Assembly: GCA_944321345.1 (NCBI GenBank)
Contig: CALUKY010000003.1
Span: 62,001 to 126,000 of the forward strand
Source of the DNA: an uncultured Paraprevotella sp.
GTDB taxonomy: Bacteria; Bacteroidota; Bacteroidia; Bacteroidales; Bacteroidaceae
DNA length: 64,000 bases
Reading direction: 5' to 3'
The position numbers and the translations under genes were made by a program. Numbering within the stretch: position 1 is the first letter of the stretch; the number at the start of each line of letters is the position of its first letter. The notes beneath the pieces are model-generated. The model saw only the letters and a program-made list of their open reading frames with translations. It was not told the DNA's origin and made no database searches. Positions 46,924 through 56,003 of the stretch are shown here, one piece after another.

Positions 46924-46941
46924 AATGCAAATATATGCATT
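46924..46941. promoter_or_regulatory. Palindrome with embedded -7 element upstream of parA
   Basis: AATGCA-AATATA-TGCATT, perfect 6-bp arms. It includes CAAATATA (46928-46935), a TATATTTG -7 on the parA strand. No good -33 is present (TTTA at 18 bases). Confidence 0.45.
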
Positions 46942-47000
46942 ATTTCTTTGATAAAGAGCCTTTTTAAAGCTTTTTTCGTATTTTTGTACCATATAATTTT

Positions 47001-47780
47001 ATGACAATAATAATGAAACCTTTAATTTTTATATCGAATGATGATGGCGTCCATGCCAAGGGACTGAATGAACTGGTAGCCCTGTTGAAAGATGAAGCAG
47101 ATCTTGTTGTAATGGCTCCTGACGGGCCGCGTTCCGGTTCTGCCGCCGCCATTACTTCGGTTGTTCCCGTAGGTTATAAAAAGATTTCCGAAGAACCGGG
47201 AGTGTCTGTGTACTCCTGTAGCGGAACACCGGTTGATTGCGTCAAACTGGCTTTTGAAACCGTTCTTGACCGTCGTCCGGACTTGGTGTTGAGCGGTATC
47301 AATCATGGAGACAATGCTTCGGTCAATGTACATTATTCCGGTACTATGGGAGTGGTGTTCGAAGGATGCCTTAAAGGAATTCCGTCTATAGGATTTTCGT
47401 TGGCCGATGTACGTGCTGATGCCGATTTCTCGCCGTTTTACGATAGTATCAGAATGCTGGTACGTAAGGTTTTACAAGAAGGGCTCCCGGCAGGAGTATG
47501 TCTGAATGTGAATTTTCCGCTTGTTTCCTCATTGCGTGGATTGCGAGTTTGCCGTATGGGATGGGGATGTTGGAATTGTGAATGGAAATCGGCGTCACAT
47601 CCAGCCGGAAAACCGAGTTATTGGCTTACCGGACAATATGAAAATCTGGAACCCGAGGCTCGGGATACGGATGTGTGGGCTTTGTCGCAGGGATATGCGT
47701 CTGTAGTGCCTGTTCGTCTGGATGTTACGGCTTATGATTGTCTGAAAAACTTAAAAACAGAACTGGAGGATTTTTCATGA
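47001..47780 (+). CDS. surE: 5'/3'-nucleotidase SurE
   Basis: 259 residues from ATG 47001; the Met at codon 5 (47013) is equally possible. The metal-site motif is ISNDDGVHAKGL, and SGINHGDNASVNVHYSGT carries the catalytic Asn. It removes phosphate from nucleoside monophosphates. It shares ATGA with lpxB, so the two are translationally coupled. Confidence 0.95.
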   Translation: MTIIMKPLIFISNDDGVHAKGLNELVALLKDEADLVVMAPDGPRSGSAAAITSVVPVGYKKISEEPGVSVYSCSGTPVDCVKLAFETVLDRRPDLVLSGINHGDNASVNVHYSGTMGVVFEGCLKGIPSIGFSLADVRADADFSPFYDSIRMLVRKVLQEGLPAGVCLNVNFPLVSSLRGLRVCRMGWGCWNCEWKSASHPAGKPSYWLTGQYENLEPEARDTDVWALSQGYASVVPVRLDVTAYDCLKNLKTELEDFS

Positions 47781-48919
47781 AATACTATCTGATAGCCGGA
47801 GAGGCCAGTGGCGATCTGCATGCCGGAAAATTGATGGAGGCATTGAAAAAGCATGATTCTGCCGCGGAGTTCCGTTATTTCGGGGGAGATGAGATGCAAC
47901 GGCAAGGAGGAATCCTTGTACGCCATTATAAGGATACGGCCTATATGGGATTTATTCCTGTCTTGTTACATTTGCGTCAGATTTTTCAGAATATGGATTT
48001 GTGTAAACAGGATATTGTCAAGTGGCAGCCCGACGTGGTGGTTCTGGTAGATTATCCGGGTTTTAATCTGTCCATTGCGGAGTTTTTAAGAAAGAACACC
48101 GCCATTCCTGTCTATTACTACATCGCTCCGAAAATATGGGCCTGGAAGGAGCACCGCATCAAAAACATACGTCGTGATGTAGATGAGTTGTTTTCCATTC
48201 TTCCTTTCGAAATTGAGTTTTTTGAGCAGAAACATAATTATCCCATTCATTATGTAGGAAATCCGTCGCTCGATGAGGTTCATGAGTTTCTGGAACAGCA
48301 TCCGGCAGATCCGGTGGGATTCCGTAAGGAATACGGATTGGATGAACGCCCGATAATCGCTCTTTTGGCCGGAAGCCGCAAGCAGGAAATCAAAGACAAT
48401 CTGCCGATGATGGCTCAGGTGGCTTTGGAACATGCCTCTGATTATCAGATTGTGCTGGCTGGTGTTCCTAATATTGATTTGTCTTACTATCACCAATATA
48501 TAAACGAAGGTCAGATTCGCATCCTTACCGGTTGTACTTACCGTATTTTGCAACATTCTGAGGTGGCCCTGGTCACTTCCGGAACGGCAACTTTGGAAAC
48601 GGCGTTGTTCCGTGTACCGCAGGTGGTCTGCTACTATACCGCTTGTGGAAAGCTTGTTTCACAATTGCGGAAACTTTTTCTGAAGGTGCCTTTCGTTTCT
48701 TTGGTGAACCTGATTACCGGTGATGAGGTGGTGCCCGAGCTGGTTGCTGATCAGATGAATCCCGAACGTTTGCGTCGTGAACTTCAAGGGATTCTTCCCG
48801 GAGGTGCACAACGTGAAGCTCAGCTTGCAGGTTATCAGCGCATGCTGGCCCGTTTGGGAGAACCGGGCGCCCCTGACCGGGCTGCGGCAGAGATGGTACA
48901 GTTGCTGAGAAAAGAATAG
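47777..48919 (+). CDS. lpxB: Lipid-A-disaccharide synthase
   Basis: 380 residues from the ATG at 47777, which has GGAGGA six bases before it and overlaps the surE stop (ATGA). N-terminal LIAGEASGDLHAGKLM and middle YYIAPKIWAWKEHRIKNI are typical of LpxB. It joins UDP-diacylglucosamine and lipid X at the inner-membrane face in lipid A synthesis. Confidence 0.95.
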   Translation: MKYYLIAGEASGDLHAGKLMEALKKHDSAAEFRYFGGDEMQRQGGILVRHYKDTAYMGFIPVLLHLRQIFQNMDLCKQDIVKWQPDVVVLVDYPGFNLSIAEFLRKNTAIPVYYYIAPKIWAWKEHRIKNIRRDVDELFSILPFEIEFFEQKHNYPIHYVGNPSLDEVHEFLEQHPADPVGFRKEYGLDERPIIALLAGSRKQEIKDNLPMMAQVALEHASDYQIVLAGVPNIDLSYYHQYINEGQIRILTGCTYRILQHSEVALVTSGTATLETALFRVPQVVCYYTACGKLVSQLRKLFLKVPFVSLVNLITGDEVVPELVADQMNPERLRRELQGILPGGAQREAQLAGYQRMLARLGEPGAPDRAAAEMVQLLRKE

Positions 48920-48933
48920 TCTATACATATATT

Positions 48934-48996
48934 AAAGCGAAAGAAAGCTCATATCTTTACTTTTTACAAGCATGGATATAAGCTTTCTTTCGCTTT
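48934..48996. terminator. Bidirectional terminator between lpxB and cdsA
   Basis: Perfect 16-bp arms at 48934-48949 and 48981-48996 (AAAGCGAAAGAAAGCT and complement), 31-base loop, T tail. Confidence 0.9.
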
Positions 48997-49011
48997 TTAT
49001 TCTTAGTGATT

Positions 49012-49866
49012 TTAAAACAAGGTTATGGTATAGAGATAGATCACGGCTGCCGGAATGGCGAGCAGTGAACTGTCAAAGCGGTCGAGCATACCGCCGTGTC
49101 CCGGCAGAATGTTGCCGCTATCCTTGATACCCAACTGTCTTTTCAACAGGCTTTCTACCAGATCGCCCCAAGTACCGAAGATGACGACCACGAGTGAAAG
49201 TCCCAACCACTCCCAACGGTTCAGGCTGGTTTCCATAGCCAATACTTGAGAACAGCCTACGGCTACGAGCAGACCTCCAAAGAAACCTTCCCAAGATTTT
49301 TTAGGAGAGATACTGGGGAACAGTCTGTTTTTCCCGAACAGGGAACCGAAACAGTAAGCACCGGTGTCACTAAGCCAAAGGAATATGAATATCGAAAGTG
49401 GCAGAAAACCGTTGTAGTTGATGCTTTCCGCAGCCAATACATCCGGTTGAGTGGTAAAAGCCAGTACGCTTAACAGAGAGAAGGGGAGTGCCACATACAT
49501 TTGTCCCAGCATGGTGAAAGCCCAGTTGCTGATCGGAGAGGGGCGCTTCAGATACAGCTCACTGATGAGCAGATAGATGATGGACAACAGATAAGGGATA
49601 AATACAGCTGGTGGGGTGATGTTGCTGCAATAACCGAAGAAGGCCAAGAACAGATAAGCTGCCGCTGCGGTACTGATGAATGTGTTTACGGTTACATGCT
49701 CCTGTTTGTTCACGATATGTGTATACTCCCATACAGAGAGTGCGGTTATGATACAAAACAGCAGGCAGAAGGTAAGCGGTCCGTAAAGAAAGCTTCCTAC
49801 GATGACGGCCACAAAGATGATGCCCGTCAGTGTGCGCAATATTAGATTCTTAATTTTATCCGTCAT
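49012..49866 (-). CDS. cdsA: Phosphatidate cytidylyltransferase
   Basis: 284 residues with about eight transmembrane helices. It makes CDP-diacylglycerol from phosphatidate and CTP. The family signature is present in SISPKKSWEGFFGG, DSGNILPGHGGMLDRFDS near the C-terminus, and WLSDTGAYCFG. Third gene of rsfS-ftsH-cdsA, 55 bases after ftsH with a hairpin in the gap. It supplies PssA (2,632) and the cardiolipin route. Confidence 0.95.
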   Translation of the reverse strand: MTDKIKNLILRTLTGIIFVAVIVGSFLYGPLTFCLLFCIITALSVWEYTHIVNKQEHVTVNTFISTAAAAYLFLAFFGYCSNITPPAVFIPYLLSIIYLLISELYLKRPSPISNWAFTMLGQMYVALPFSLLSVLAFTTQPDVLAAESINYNGFLPLSIFIFLWLSDTGAYCFGSLFGKNRLFPSISPKKSWEGFFGGLLVAVGCSQVLAMETSLNRWEWLGLSLVVVIFGTWGDLVESLLKRQLGIKDSGNILPGHGGMLDRFDSSLLAIPAAVIYLYTITLF

Positions 49867-49883
49867 GATGGTTTAAATTTTAT

Positions 49884-49913
49884 GCTCCACGCTACCCGCA
49901 GGCGGCGTGGAGC
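49884..49913 (-). other. Hairpin in the ftsH-cdsA gap
   Basis: Perfect 9-bp arms GCTCCACGC and GCGTGGAGC (49884-49892, 49905-49913), 12-base loop. No T run on the minus strand, so it is more likely an mRNA processing or stability hairpin than a terminator. Confidence 0.6.
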
Positions 49914-49921
49914 TGTAACCT

Positions 49922-52006
49922 TTATTTGTTTTCTTTGTTGTCAGCTATATCTGTATTGCTGTCTTTATTTTCTGCCGGAGTGTTTTCTGGGGTTGAAGCG
50001 GGTTGGTCAGTCGGAAGGGCCGGAGTCGCCTCAGGAGCGGGTTCGGTTGTTTCCGGAGAGTTTTCCAAAGCGGCTTGTGTTTCTGCCTGCTGTTGTTCTG
50101 CATTTAAGGTGAGCAGTTCCTCCGTACGACTGGTCCATGGGCGTTTGCCGAAAATCTTTTCTACATCCTCGGCAAAGATAACTTCTTTTTCTACCAGCAG
50201 TTGAGCCAGCTGTGCATGTCCTTCCTTATGTTCCAACAGAAGATTTTTTGCGCGCTCATACTGTTTGGCGATCATATTCTTTACTTCTTCGTCAATCAGC
50301 TGTGCTGTCTTATCTGAGTATGGCTTGCTGAAACTGTACTCATCGTTGCTGTAGTAGCATAAGTTCGGCAGGCGGTCGCTCATCCCCATATAGGCAATCA
50401 TGCCGTAAGCCTGTTTGGTGACACGTTCCAGGTCGTTCAGCGCTCCTGATGAGATATGACCTACGAAAACCTCCTCGGCGGCACGTCCGCCCAAAGTGGC
50501 ACACATTTCGTCCAGCATCTGTTCCTTGGTCGTAATCTGTCTTTCTTCCGGCAGATACCAGGCGGCACCCAAAGCGCGTCCGCGCGGCACGATAGTTACC
50601 TTGATCAGCGGATTGGCATATTGCAGGAACCAGGAGATAGTGGCGTGTCCGGCCTCATGAAGAGCGATGGTGCGCTTTTCGTCATTGGTCATCACTTTGG
50701 TCTTCTTTTCCAAACCGCCGATGATACGGTCTACGGCGCTCAGGAAGTCGTCCTTGCTTACCGATTTCTTGTTATGGCGTGCAGCGATTAGAGCTGCTTC
50801 ATTACATACGTTGGCAATATCAGCTCCTGAGAATCCCGGAGTCTGGCGAGCCAGCAGGTCAATATCTACTGTGTCGTCAATCTTTACCGGTTTCAGATGT
50901 ACCTGGAATACTTCCTTACGTTCGTTCAGATCCGGCAGGTCTACATGAATCTGGCGGTCGAATCGTCCGGCACGCAGCAGGGCCTTATCCAGAATGTCCA
51001 CACGGTTGGTCGCAGCCAGAATAATCACACCGCTGTTGGTTCCGAAACCATCCATTTCAGTAAGCAACTGGTTCAGAGTATTTTCACGCTCATCGTTGCC
51101 TCCCATGGCCGGATTCTTTCCGCGGGCTCTACCTACGGCATCGATCTCGTCAATAAAGATGATACAGGGTGATTTTTCCTTAGCTTGACGGAACAGGTCG
51201 CGCACACGGCTGGCGCCAACGCCGACAAACATTTCCACAAAGTCAGAACCCGACATGGAGAAGAACGGTACATCAGCTTCGCCGGCAACAGCCTTGGCCA
51301 AAAGAGTCTTACCGGTTCCCGGAGGGCCTACCAACAGGGCTCCCTTTGGAATCTTACCTCCCAGTTCGGTAAACTTGCCCGGATTTTTCAGGAACTCCAC
51401 GATTTCCTGTACTTCCTGTTTGGCGCTGGCCTGTCCGGCCACATCCTTGAACGTAACGCGTGTGCCTTCACCTTTTTCCACCAACTTGGCTTTGCTCTTG
51501 CCCACATTGAATACGCTTCCGGCACCGCTACCTGCTCCTCCGCCCAGACGGCGCATCAGCAGGAACCATATTCCGAAGATCAGAATGAACGGAAGCAGGT
51601 TAAAGAGCAGGCCGCTTACCCAACCGCTGGAGTGTTCGTAAGCCAGCTTTCCGGTGAAGTTGCCGCTTTGCTGCTGTTGGTCGATAAATTCTTCCAATTT
51701 GTCGTTCGACGGATAGGTGATGTCCAGATACGGATTTCTTCCGGTCTGTTTTACACCCGTTTTGAATATATCGCGGATAAATTCCGGTTTTATATACATG
51801 CGCAATACACCTTCATCTTTATTGGCGATGATTTTAGAGGCGTAGCCACGTGTAACATATTCTTTGAATTCCGTATAAGTAGCATTTTTTGATGCGCTAC
51901 TGTCGTTACCCATAATGAACAGGTAAGCCAGAATAAGTATGATAATGCCATAAATCCAACTTATGTTGAACTTGGGCATGTTTCTTTTCTTGTTGTCTTC
52001 TTTCAT
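49922..52006 (-). CDS. ftsH: ATP-dependent zinc metalloprotease FtsH
   Basis: 694 residues. Two transmembrane helices (about 14-32 and 130-150) flank a periplasmic domain. The AAA module has Walker [15 protein letters not shown], Walker [14 protein letters not shown] and the SRH. The M41 protease site is HEAGH. The C-terminus is long, Pro/Ala/Thr/Glu-rich ([13 protein letters not shown]). It degrades membrane and short-lived proteins. Middle gene of the operon, 16 bases after rsfS. Confidence 0.96.
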   Translation of the reverse strand: MKEDNKKRNMPKFNISWIYGIIILILAYLFIMGNDSSASKNATYTEFKEYVTRGYASKIIANKDEGVLRMYIKPEFIRDIFKTGVKQTGRNPYLDITYPSNDKLEEFIDQQQQSGNFTGKLAYEHSSGWVSGLLFNLLPFILIFGIWFLLMRRLGGGAGSGAGSVFNVGKSKAKLVEKGEGTRVTFKDVAGQASAKQEVQEIVEFLKNPGKFTELGGKIPKGALLVGPPGTGKTLLAKAVAGEADVPFFSMSGSDFVEMFVGVGASRVRDLFRQAKEKSPCIIFIDEIDAVGRARGKNPAMGGNDERENTLNQLLTEMDGFGTNSGVIILAATNRVDILDKALLRAGRFDRQIHVDLPDLNERKEVFQVHLKPVKIDDTVDIDLLARQTPGFSGADIANVCNEAALIAARHNKKSVSKDDFLSAVDRIIGGLEKKTKVMTNDEKRTIALHEAGHATISWFLQYANPLIKVTIVPRGRALGAAWYLPEERQITTKEQMLDEMCATLGGRAAEEVFVGHISSGALNDLERVTKQAYGMIAYMGMSDRLPNLCYYSNDEYSFSKPYSDKTAQLIDEEVKNMIAKQYERAKNLLLEHKEGHAQLAQLLVEKEVIFAEDVEKIFGKRPWTSRTEELLTLNAEQQQAETQAALENSPETTEPAPEATPALPTDQPASTPENTPAENKDSNTDIADNKENK

Positions 52007-52022
52007 AAATGTGACTGTGTTA

Positions 52023-52385
52023 TTATTGAATGTCTTCTATTTTTGTGATATCGGCATCGGTCCACAGGTTTTCCAGATCGTAGAACTCGTGTGCATCGGG
52101 GGTGAAGATATGGACAATAACGTCCGTATAATCCATTGCGACCCATTGGGCATTGCGTAAGCCATCTACGGCCGACGGTTTGGCACCGGCCTGCTCGCGG
52201 GCGAATTTAGCCACGGATTCGGTGATTGCAGTTACATGCGACGGAGAGTTACCCTGACAGATGATGAAATAGTTGCAGATAGTTTCCTCAATGTTTTCCA
52301 GATTGACCACTGCGATGTCATATCCTTTTTTTTCTTGTATTCCTTCAATGATTTTGTCTACCAGAATGTTTTGTGATCTATACAT
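52023..52385 (-). CDS. rsfS: Ribosomal silencing factor RsfS
   Basis: 120 residues, normal length. Motifs YFIICQGNSPSHVTAI and DYTDVIVHIFTPDAHEFYDL are diagnostic of RsfS/Iojap. It binds uL14 and stops subunit joining in starvation. First gene of rsfS-ftsH-cdsA. A -7-like TATCTTTG is upstream but no clear -33. Confidence 0.94.
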   Translation of the reverse strand: MYRSQNILVDKIIEGIQEKKGYDIAVVNLENIEETICNYFIICQGNSPSHVTAITESVAKFAREQAGAKPSAVDGLRNAQWVAMDYTDVIVHIFTPDAHEFYDLENLWTDADITKIEDIQ

Positions 52386-52556
52386 GTTTCGTTATTAATT
52401 ACCTATTTATAAAATAGAACAGGGCAAAGATACTAGATAAAGTTGCAAAAGGCTATATATTCCCCATAAAATATCTCTACTTTTGGATTTTTTTGCAAAA
52501 AAAAATCATGAATATTGCTTTGACGAAAAAAAACTTGGAAAAAAGTCCGCCAAAAA

Positions 52557-52587
52557 TTTGCAGTTCCAAAAAATAGTCGTACCTTTG
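52557..52587 (+). promoter_or_regulatory. Promoter of the tRNA-Gln pair
   Basis: TTTG (52557-52560), 19 bases, then TACCTTTG (52580-52587), 18 bases before the first tRNA. Confidence 0.8.
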
Positions 52588-52605
52588 CATCCAGAAAACA
52601 GATAT

Positions 52606-52676
52606 TGGGCTATGGTGTAATGGTAACACAACAGATTCTGGTCCTGTTTTTCTTGGTTCGAATCCAGGTAGCCCAA
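52606..52676 (+). tRNA. tRNA-Gln (anticodon CTG), copy 1
   Basis: 71 bases, acceptor TGGGCTA/TAGCCCA with the U1-A72 pair typical of glutamine tRNA. Loop TTCTGGT gives CTG. CCA not encoded. Confidence 0.92.
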
Positions 52677-52705
52677 CTTTTTATTCTACTATTATTATTT
52701 ATTAT

Positions 52706-52776
52706 TGGGCTATGGTGTAATGGTAACACAACAGATTCTGGTCCTGTTTTTCTTGGTTCGAATCCAGGTAGCCCAA
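52706..52776 (+). tRNA. tRNA-Gln (anticodon CTG), copy 2
   Basis: Identical in all 71 bases to copy 1 and exactly 100 bases downstream. Both are read from one promoter and end at one terminator. Confidence 0.92.
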
Positions 52777-52782
52777 CAGAAG

Positions 52783-52808
52783 AAGATCGCTTAGGCGATC
52801 TTTTTTTT
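52783..52808 (+). terminator. Terminator of the tRNA-Gln operon
   Basis: AAGATCGC / GCGATCTT (52783-52790, 52795-52802), four-base loop, T8. Confidence 0.92.
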
Positions 52809-52921
52809 GTTTGTGCCGCTTGTCAGTTTTGGATGGTCTTGGGTGAATATCATTTTCCCGTCATGATCTTTCTCTTGCTAATTGATTACTTCCCGACAAT
52901 AATTTATGATAATGCTTTTGC

Positions 52922-52963
52922 AAAAAAAAGCGGAACGGCATCGTGAGTTACGACACCGTTCCG
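52922..52963 (-). terminator. Terminator of the DUF349 gene
   Basis: CGGAACGG/CCGTTCCG (52931-52938, 52956-52963) with inner TCGT/ACGA; the minus-strand T run is the complement of A8 at 52922-52929. Confidence 0.85.
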
Positions 52964-52993
52964 TCTGATTTTTATCCTTATCAAAGATATGGA

Positions 52994-54793
52994 TTATTTG
53001 TTTTTCTCTTCGTCGATTGCTTTGATCTTTTCGCTTAAGATCGTGAGTTCCTCTTTCAGTTTCTCTACCTTTTTATTAAGCTCATTTACCAAACTGTTGC
53101 CTTTCTTTGAGTTGAATGAGAGGAAGCCCAGATTGTTTTCGTAAGTCTTGATCTCGTTCTTCATATTTTCGTAGGCGCGTACCAGTCTGTCGCGTTCACG
53201 GTTCAGAGCGTTGCCTCCCTTTTCGGCAGATGATTTCAGGTTGCTTCTGAAATTGTTGATTCTACGTTTGGCATTGCTCTTGTTGATGGCGTCAAACAGT
53301 TTGTCTGCCTGTTCGCGGTATTCGGCATAGATTTTATCCTTTTCCTTGAATGGCACATGACCGGTTTCATTCCATTCTTTTGCCAGATTGCGTACCGTGT
53401 CTGCAAATTTATCGATTTCCTCAACGGCAATATTTTTCAATTGCTCAATGATATTCTTTTTCTTCTCCAGATTTTCATTTTCCTGGCTTTGTACAGACGA
53501 GGTTGCTTTTCCTTTCTGTTCAAAGAAGTAGTCGCAGGCTCCGATAAAGCGTTTCCACAAAGATTCAGAATACTTTTTGGGAATCGGTCCAATAGTTTTC
53601 CATTCTTTCTGTAGTTTGGTCAGGATATCACTGGTAGCTTTCCAGTCTGTGCTGTCTTTCAGAGCTTCTGCTTTTTCGCAGAGTGCTTTCTTGAGTTCCA
53701 GATTTTTATTCTGATTTTCTTTCATATACTTGAAGAAGGCGGCCTTCTGTTCAAAGAAACGGTCGCAGGCGCTTCTGAAGCGTTCAAATATCTTGACATT
53801 CATTTTCTGAGGGGCAAAACCGATGGACTTCCATTCAGCCTGTATCTGGATAATATTCTGTGTGGCCTGTTCCCAGTCTGCAAAAGTCTTCAGTTCGTCC
53901 AGGTTGATACTTTCAATCTGGACACAAAGTTCGGTTTTTTTATTGAGGTTTTCTTCCTCTTTCATTTTCAGCTCCTCAAAATGCTGCTGATGCTTTTTGT
54001 TGATGATGGTGGAAGCGTTTTTAAAGCGGTTCCAGATTTCATCGCGCAATTCTTTGGCTACAGGACCTGTTTCTTTATATTCCTGATGAAGGGTCTGTAG
54101 CTGCTGGAACGCTGATATTACATCTTCTTCTTCGGCCAGTTTTTCGGCAGCCTCGCATAAGTGTGTCTTTATTTCCAGATTTTTCTTGAAGTCGTATTCA
54201 CGAAACTCATGGTTCAATTTGAGCAAATCATAGAATTGCTCGGTATATAGCTGATAGTTCTTCCAGAGTTCATTTACTTTGTCTGCCGGTACATTGGTAA
54301 TGCTTTTCCATTCTGTTTGCAGTTCTTTGAATTCGCTGTAATGTTGGTTGGCTTCTTCCGGTGAAGAAATCATGGCCTTGATTTTGTCCAGAATGTCAAA
54401 CTTCTTTTGCAGATTTTCGGACTTGATGCGCTCCTGTTCCATCATGATCTCTGCTCTTTTTTCCTTGATGATACGCATCCATTCTTTAAATGTCTGCTCG
54501 TCGGCATCAACTTCCGGTACAAATTCATCAGGGTTACCTCCAGCTTCAACAAAGGCAGCCTTTTTTTCGCTCACTTCTGCCTTGTGTATGCGGTAGAAGT
54601 TCTGCTTGAGGCTGTCAAGTTCTTGTTTGCCGGGGATTTCTGTGCTTTGTGCCAGTTTCTTTATATAATCCAATATTTCTCCTTTTGATTGCAGTGCTGC
54701 ACTTTTTGCAGTTTCAGTTACTGTTTCGTCTTTGGCAGAAATACCTACGTTGTCTAATTCTTCCATAGAAGTTGTTTCTTGAGAGTCCATCAT
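52994..54793 (-). CDS. DUF349 domain-containing protein
   Basis: 599 residues, highly charged and helical, with several DUF349 repeats between about residues 130 and 520. Each carries a W-K-x-I/T-G-P/F/N-type segment (LQTEWKSITNVP, IQAEWKSIGFAPQKMN, LQKEWKTIGPIPKKYSES, LAKEWNETGHVPFKEKD). The C-terminus is coiled coil (LNKKVEKLKEELTILSEKI). No signal peptide. Function unknown; monocistronic with its own terminator. ATG 54793 or the next codon may start it. Confidence 0.88.
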   Translation of the reverse strand: MMDSQETTSMEELDNVGISAKDETVTETAKSAALQSKGEILDYIKKLAQSTEIPGKQELDSLKQNFYRIHKAEVSEKKAAFVEAGGNPDEFVPEVDADEQTFKEWMRIIKEKRAEIMMEQERIKSENLQKKFDILDKIKAMISSPEEANQHYSEFKELQTEWKSITNVPADKVNELWKNYQLYTEQFYDLLKLNHEFREYDFKKNLEIKTHLCEAAEKLAEEEDVISAFQQLQTLHQEYKETGPVAKELRDEIWNRFKNASTIINKKHQQHFEELKMKEEENLNKKTELCVQIESINLDELKTFADWEQATQNIIQIQAEWKSIGFAPQKMNVKIFERFRSACDRFFEQKAAFFKYMKENQNKNLELKKALCEKAEALKDSTDWKATSDILTKLQKEWKTIGPIPKKYSESLWKRFIGACDYFFEQKGKATSSVQSQENENLEKKKNIIEQLKNIAVEEIDKFADTVRNLAKEWNETGHVPFKEKDKIYAEYREQADKLFDAINKSNAKRRINNFRSNLKSSAEKGGNALNRERDRLVRAYENMKNEIKTYENNLGFLSFNSKKGNSLVNELNKKVEKLKEELTILSEKIKAIDEEKNK

Positions 54794-54896
54794 TTTACTT
54801 GTTTTTAGTATCTGATTCGGTTTTCAGTCTCTATTATTTTTTACAAATTAAAATAAAAAAGAAATTAATTCCTAAGATTTTTCTGTTTTTTTCTTT

Positions 54897-55823
54897 TTAT
54901 ATCCAGGTTTTTCTTCTGAAGAACCACATAAACAGTGCGGTAATGATGACCGTAATTCCGATTGCCAAAGGAAATCCCCAAGGTGATTGTTCCATTCCGT
55001 TGATCAGATTCATACCGAATAAGCTGGCAACCAGGGTGGGGAACATCAGGATAATGGAAATGGAAGTAAGCATTTTCATGACACTGCTCATATTGTTGTT
55101 GATCAGATTGGCATAGGTATCCATCGTGGAGTCAAGAATGTTGGCATAGATTGATGTCGTTTCACGCGCCTGGCTCATCTCGATGTTTACGTCTTCAATC
55201 AAATCGGCATCCAGTTCGTCGATAGGCAGTTTGAATTTCAATTTGGATAGAAGGGTTTCATTGCCTCGGATAGAAGTGATGAAATAAGTCAGGCTGTCCT
55301 GAAGGCGTGAAAGATTGATCAGATCTGCATTATCCACATTGCGGTCCAGATTTTGTTTGGCCTTTTCGATCAATGTATTGATTTGTTTGAGTCGTTTCAG
55401 ATACCATACGGCAGAAGAAAGGAAAAGACGGAATACCAGATCCACGGAGTCGGTAAAACCTACACCGCGTTTCTGCTGGTAGCTCACGAAGTCAATCATC
55501 ATGTTTGTTTCAAAATTGCAAACCGTGATGCATACTTCCTTGTTCATGATGATACCGAGAGGGATAGTTGTGTATGGAGTTCTGGAACGTACTTCTTTAA
55601 CGTACGGGATACGTAAAATGATCAGAATCCAGCCTTCGTCGAATTCATAGCGGGCACGCTCGTCGGTATCGGCGATGTCCATCAGGAAATAATCCGGAAT
55701 TTTCAGGTCTTTCTCCAGAAAATCAAGGTCGTCCTGTGTAGGACAAGTTACTTGAACCCAGCAGTTAGGTTCCCATTTTTCCATAGTTTTCAGCCCGTTG
55801 GCCGTATTCCAGTATGTTCGCAT
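54897..55823 (-). CDS. corA: CorA family magnesium/divalent cation channel
   Basis: 308 residues. Soluble N-terminal domain, long stalk helix, then two C-terminal transmembrane helices. The selectivity loop is FGMNLINGMEQ, with the conserved GMN. It imports Mg2+ as a pentamer. Expression probably starts at the promoter at 55956-55987 and passes the hairpin at 55861-55888. Confidence 0.94.
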   Translation of the reverse strand: MRTYWNTANGLKTMEKWEPNCWVQVTCPTQDDLDFLEKDLKIPDYFLMDIADTDERARYEFDEGWILIILRIPYVKEVRSRTPYTTIPLGIIMNKEVCITVCNFETNMMIDFVSYQQKRGVGFTDSVDLVFRLFLSSAVWYLKRLKQINTLIEKAKQNLDRNVDNADLINLSRLQDSLTYFITSIRGNETLLSKLKFKLPIDELDADLIEDVNIEMSQARETTSIYANILDSTMDTYANLINNNMSSVMKMLTSISIILMFPTLVASLFGMNLINGMEQSPWGFPLAIGITVIITALFMWFFRRKTWI

Positions 55824-55860
55824 GCATCGTCCTCCAATAAAATCAAATAAAAAACTTTCT

Positions 55861-55888
55861 TATCGGAGTCCGAATATGTACTCCGATA
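55861..55888 (-). promoter_or_regulatory. Hairpin with T run in the corA leader, terminator or attenuator
   Basis: Perfect 9-bp arms TATCGGAGT and ACTCCGATA with a 10-base loop. On the minus strand it is followed at once by AGAAAGTTTTTT. It is downstream of ksgA and also downstream of a corA promoter, so it can end ksgA transcripts or attenuate corA. Confidence 0.6.
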
Positions 55889-55955
55889 GGTCTAATTGTT
55901 TAAAAAAGTCGCGTAATAATCGTCCATATTTTTATGACCCATATTTTTCCGTTTG

Positions 55956-55987
55956 CAAAAATACAAAAAGATTCCTAATATCCTAAA
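55956..55987 (-). promoter_or_regulatory. Candidate corA promoter
   Basis: On the minus strand TTTA (55987-55984), 20 bases, then TATTTTTG (55963-55956). Leader to the ATG is about 125 bases. Confidence 0.5.
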
Positions 55988-56003
55988 GAAATGCCCTGAT
56001 TTA

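Noticed and set aside
52605-52946. 113-codon frame
   Set aside because: It reads through both tRNA-Gln genes and the terminator.
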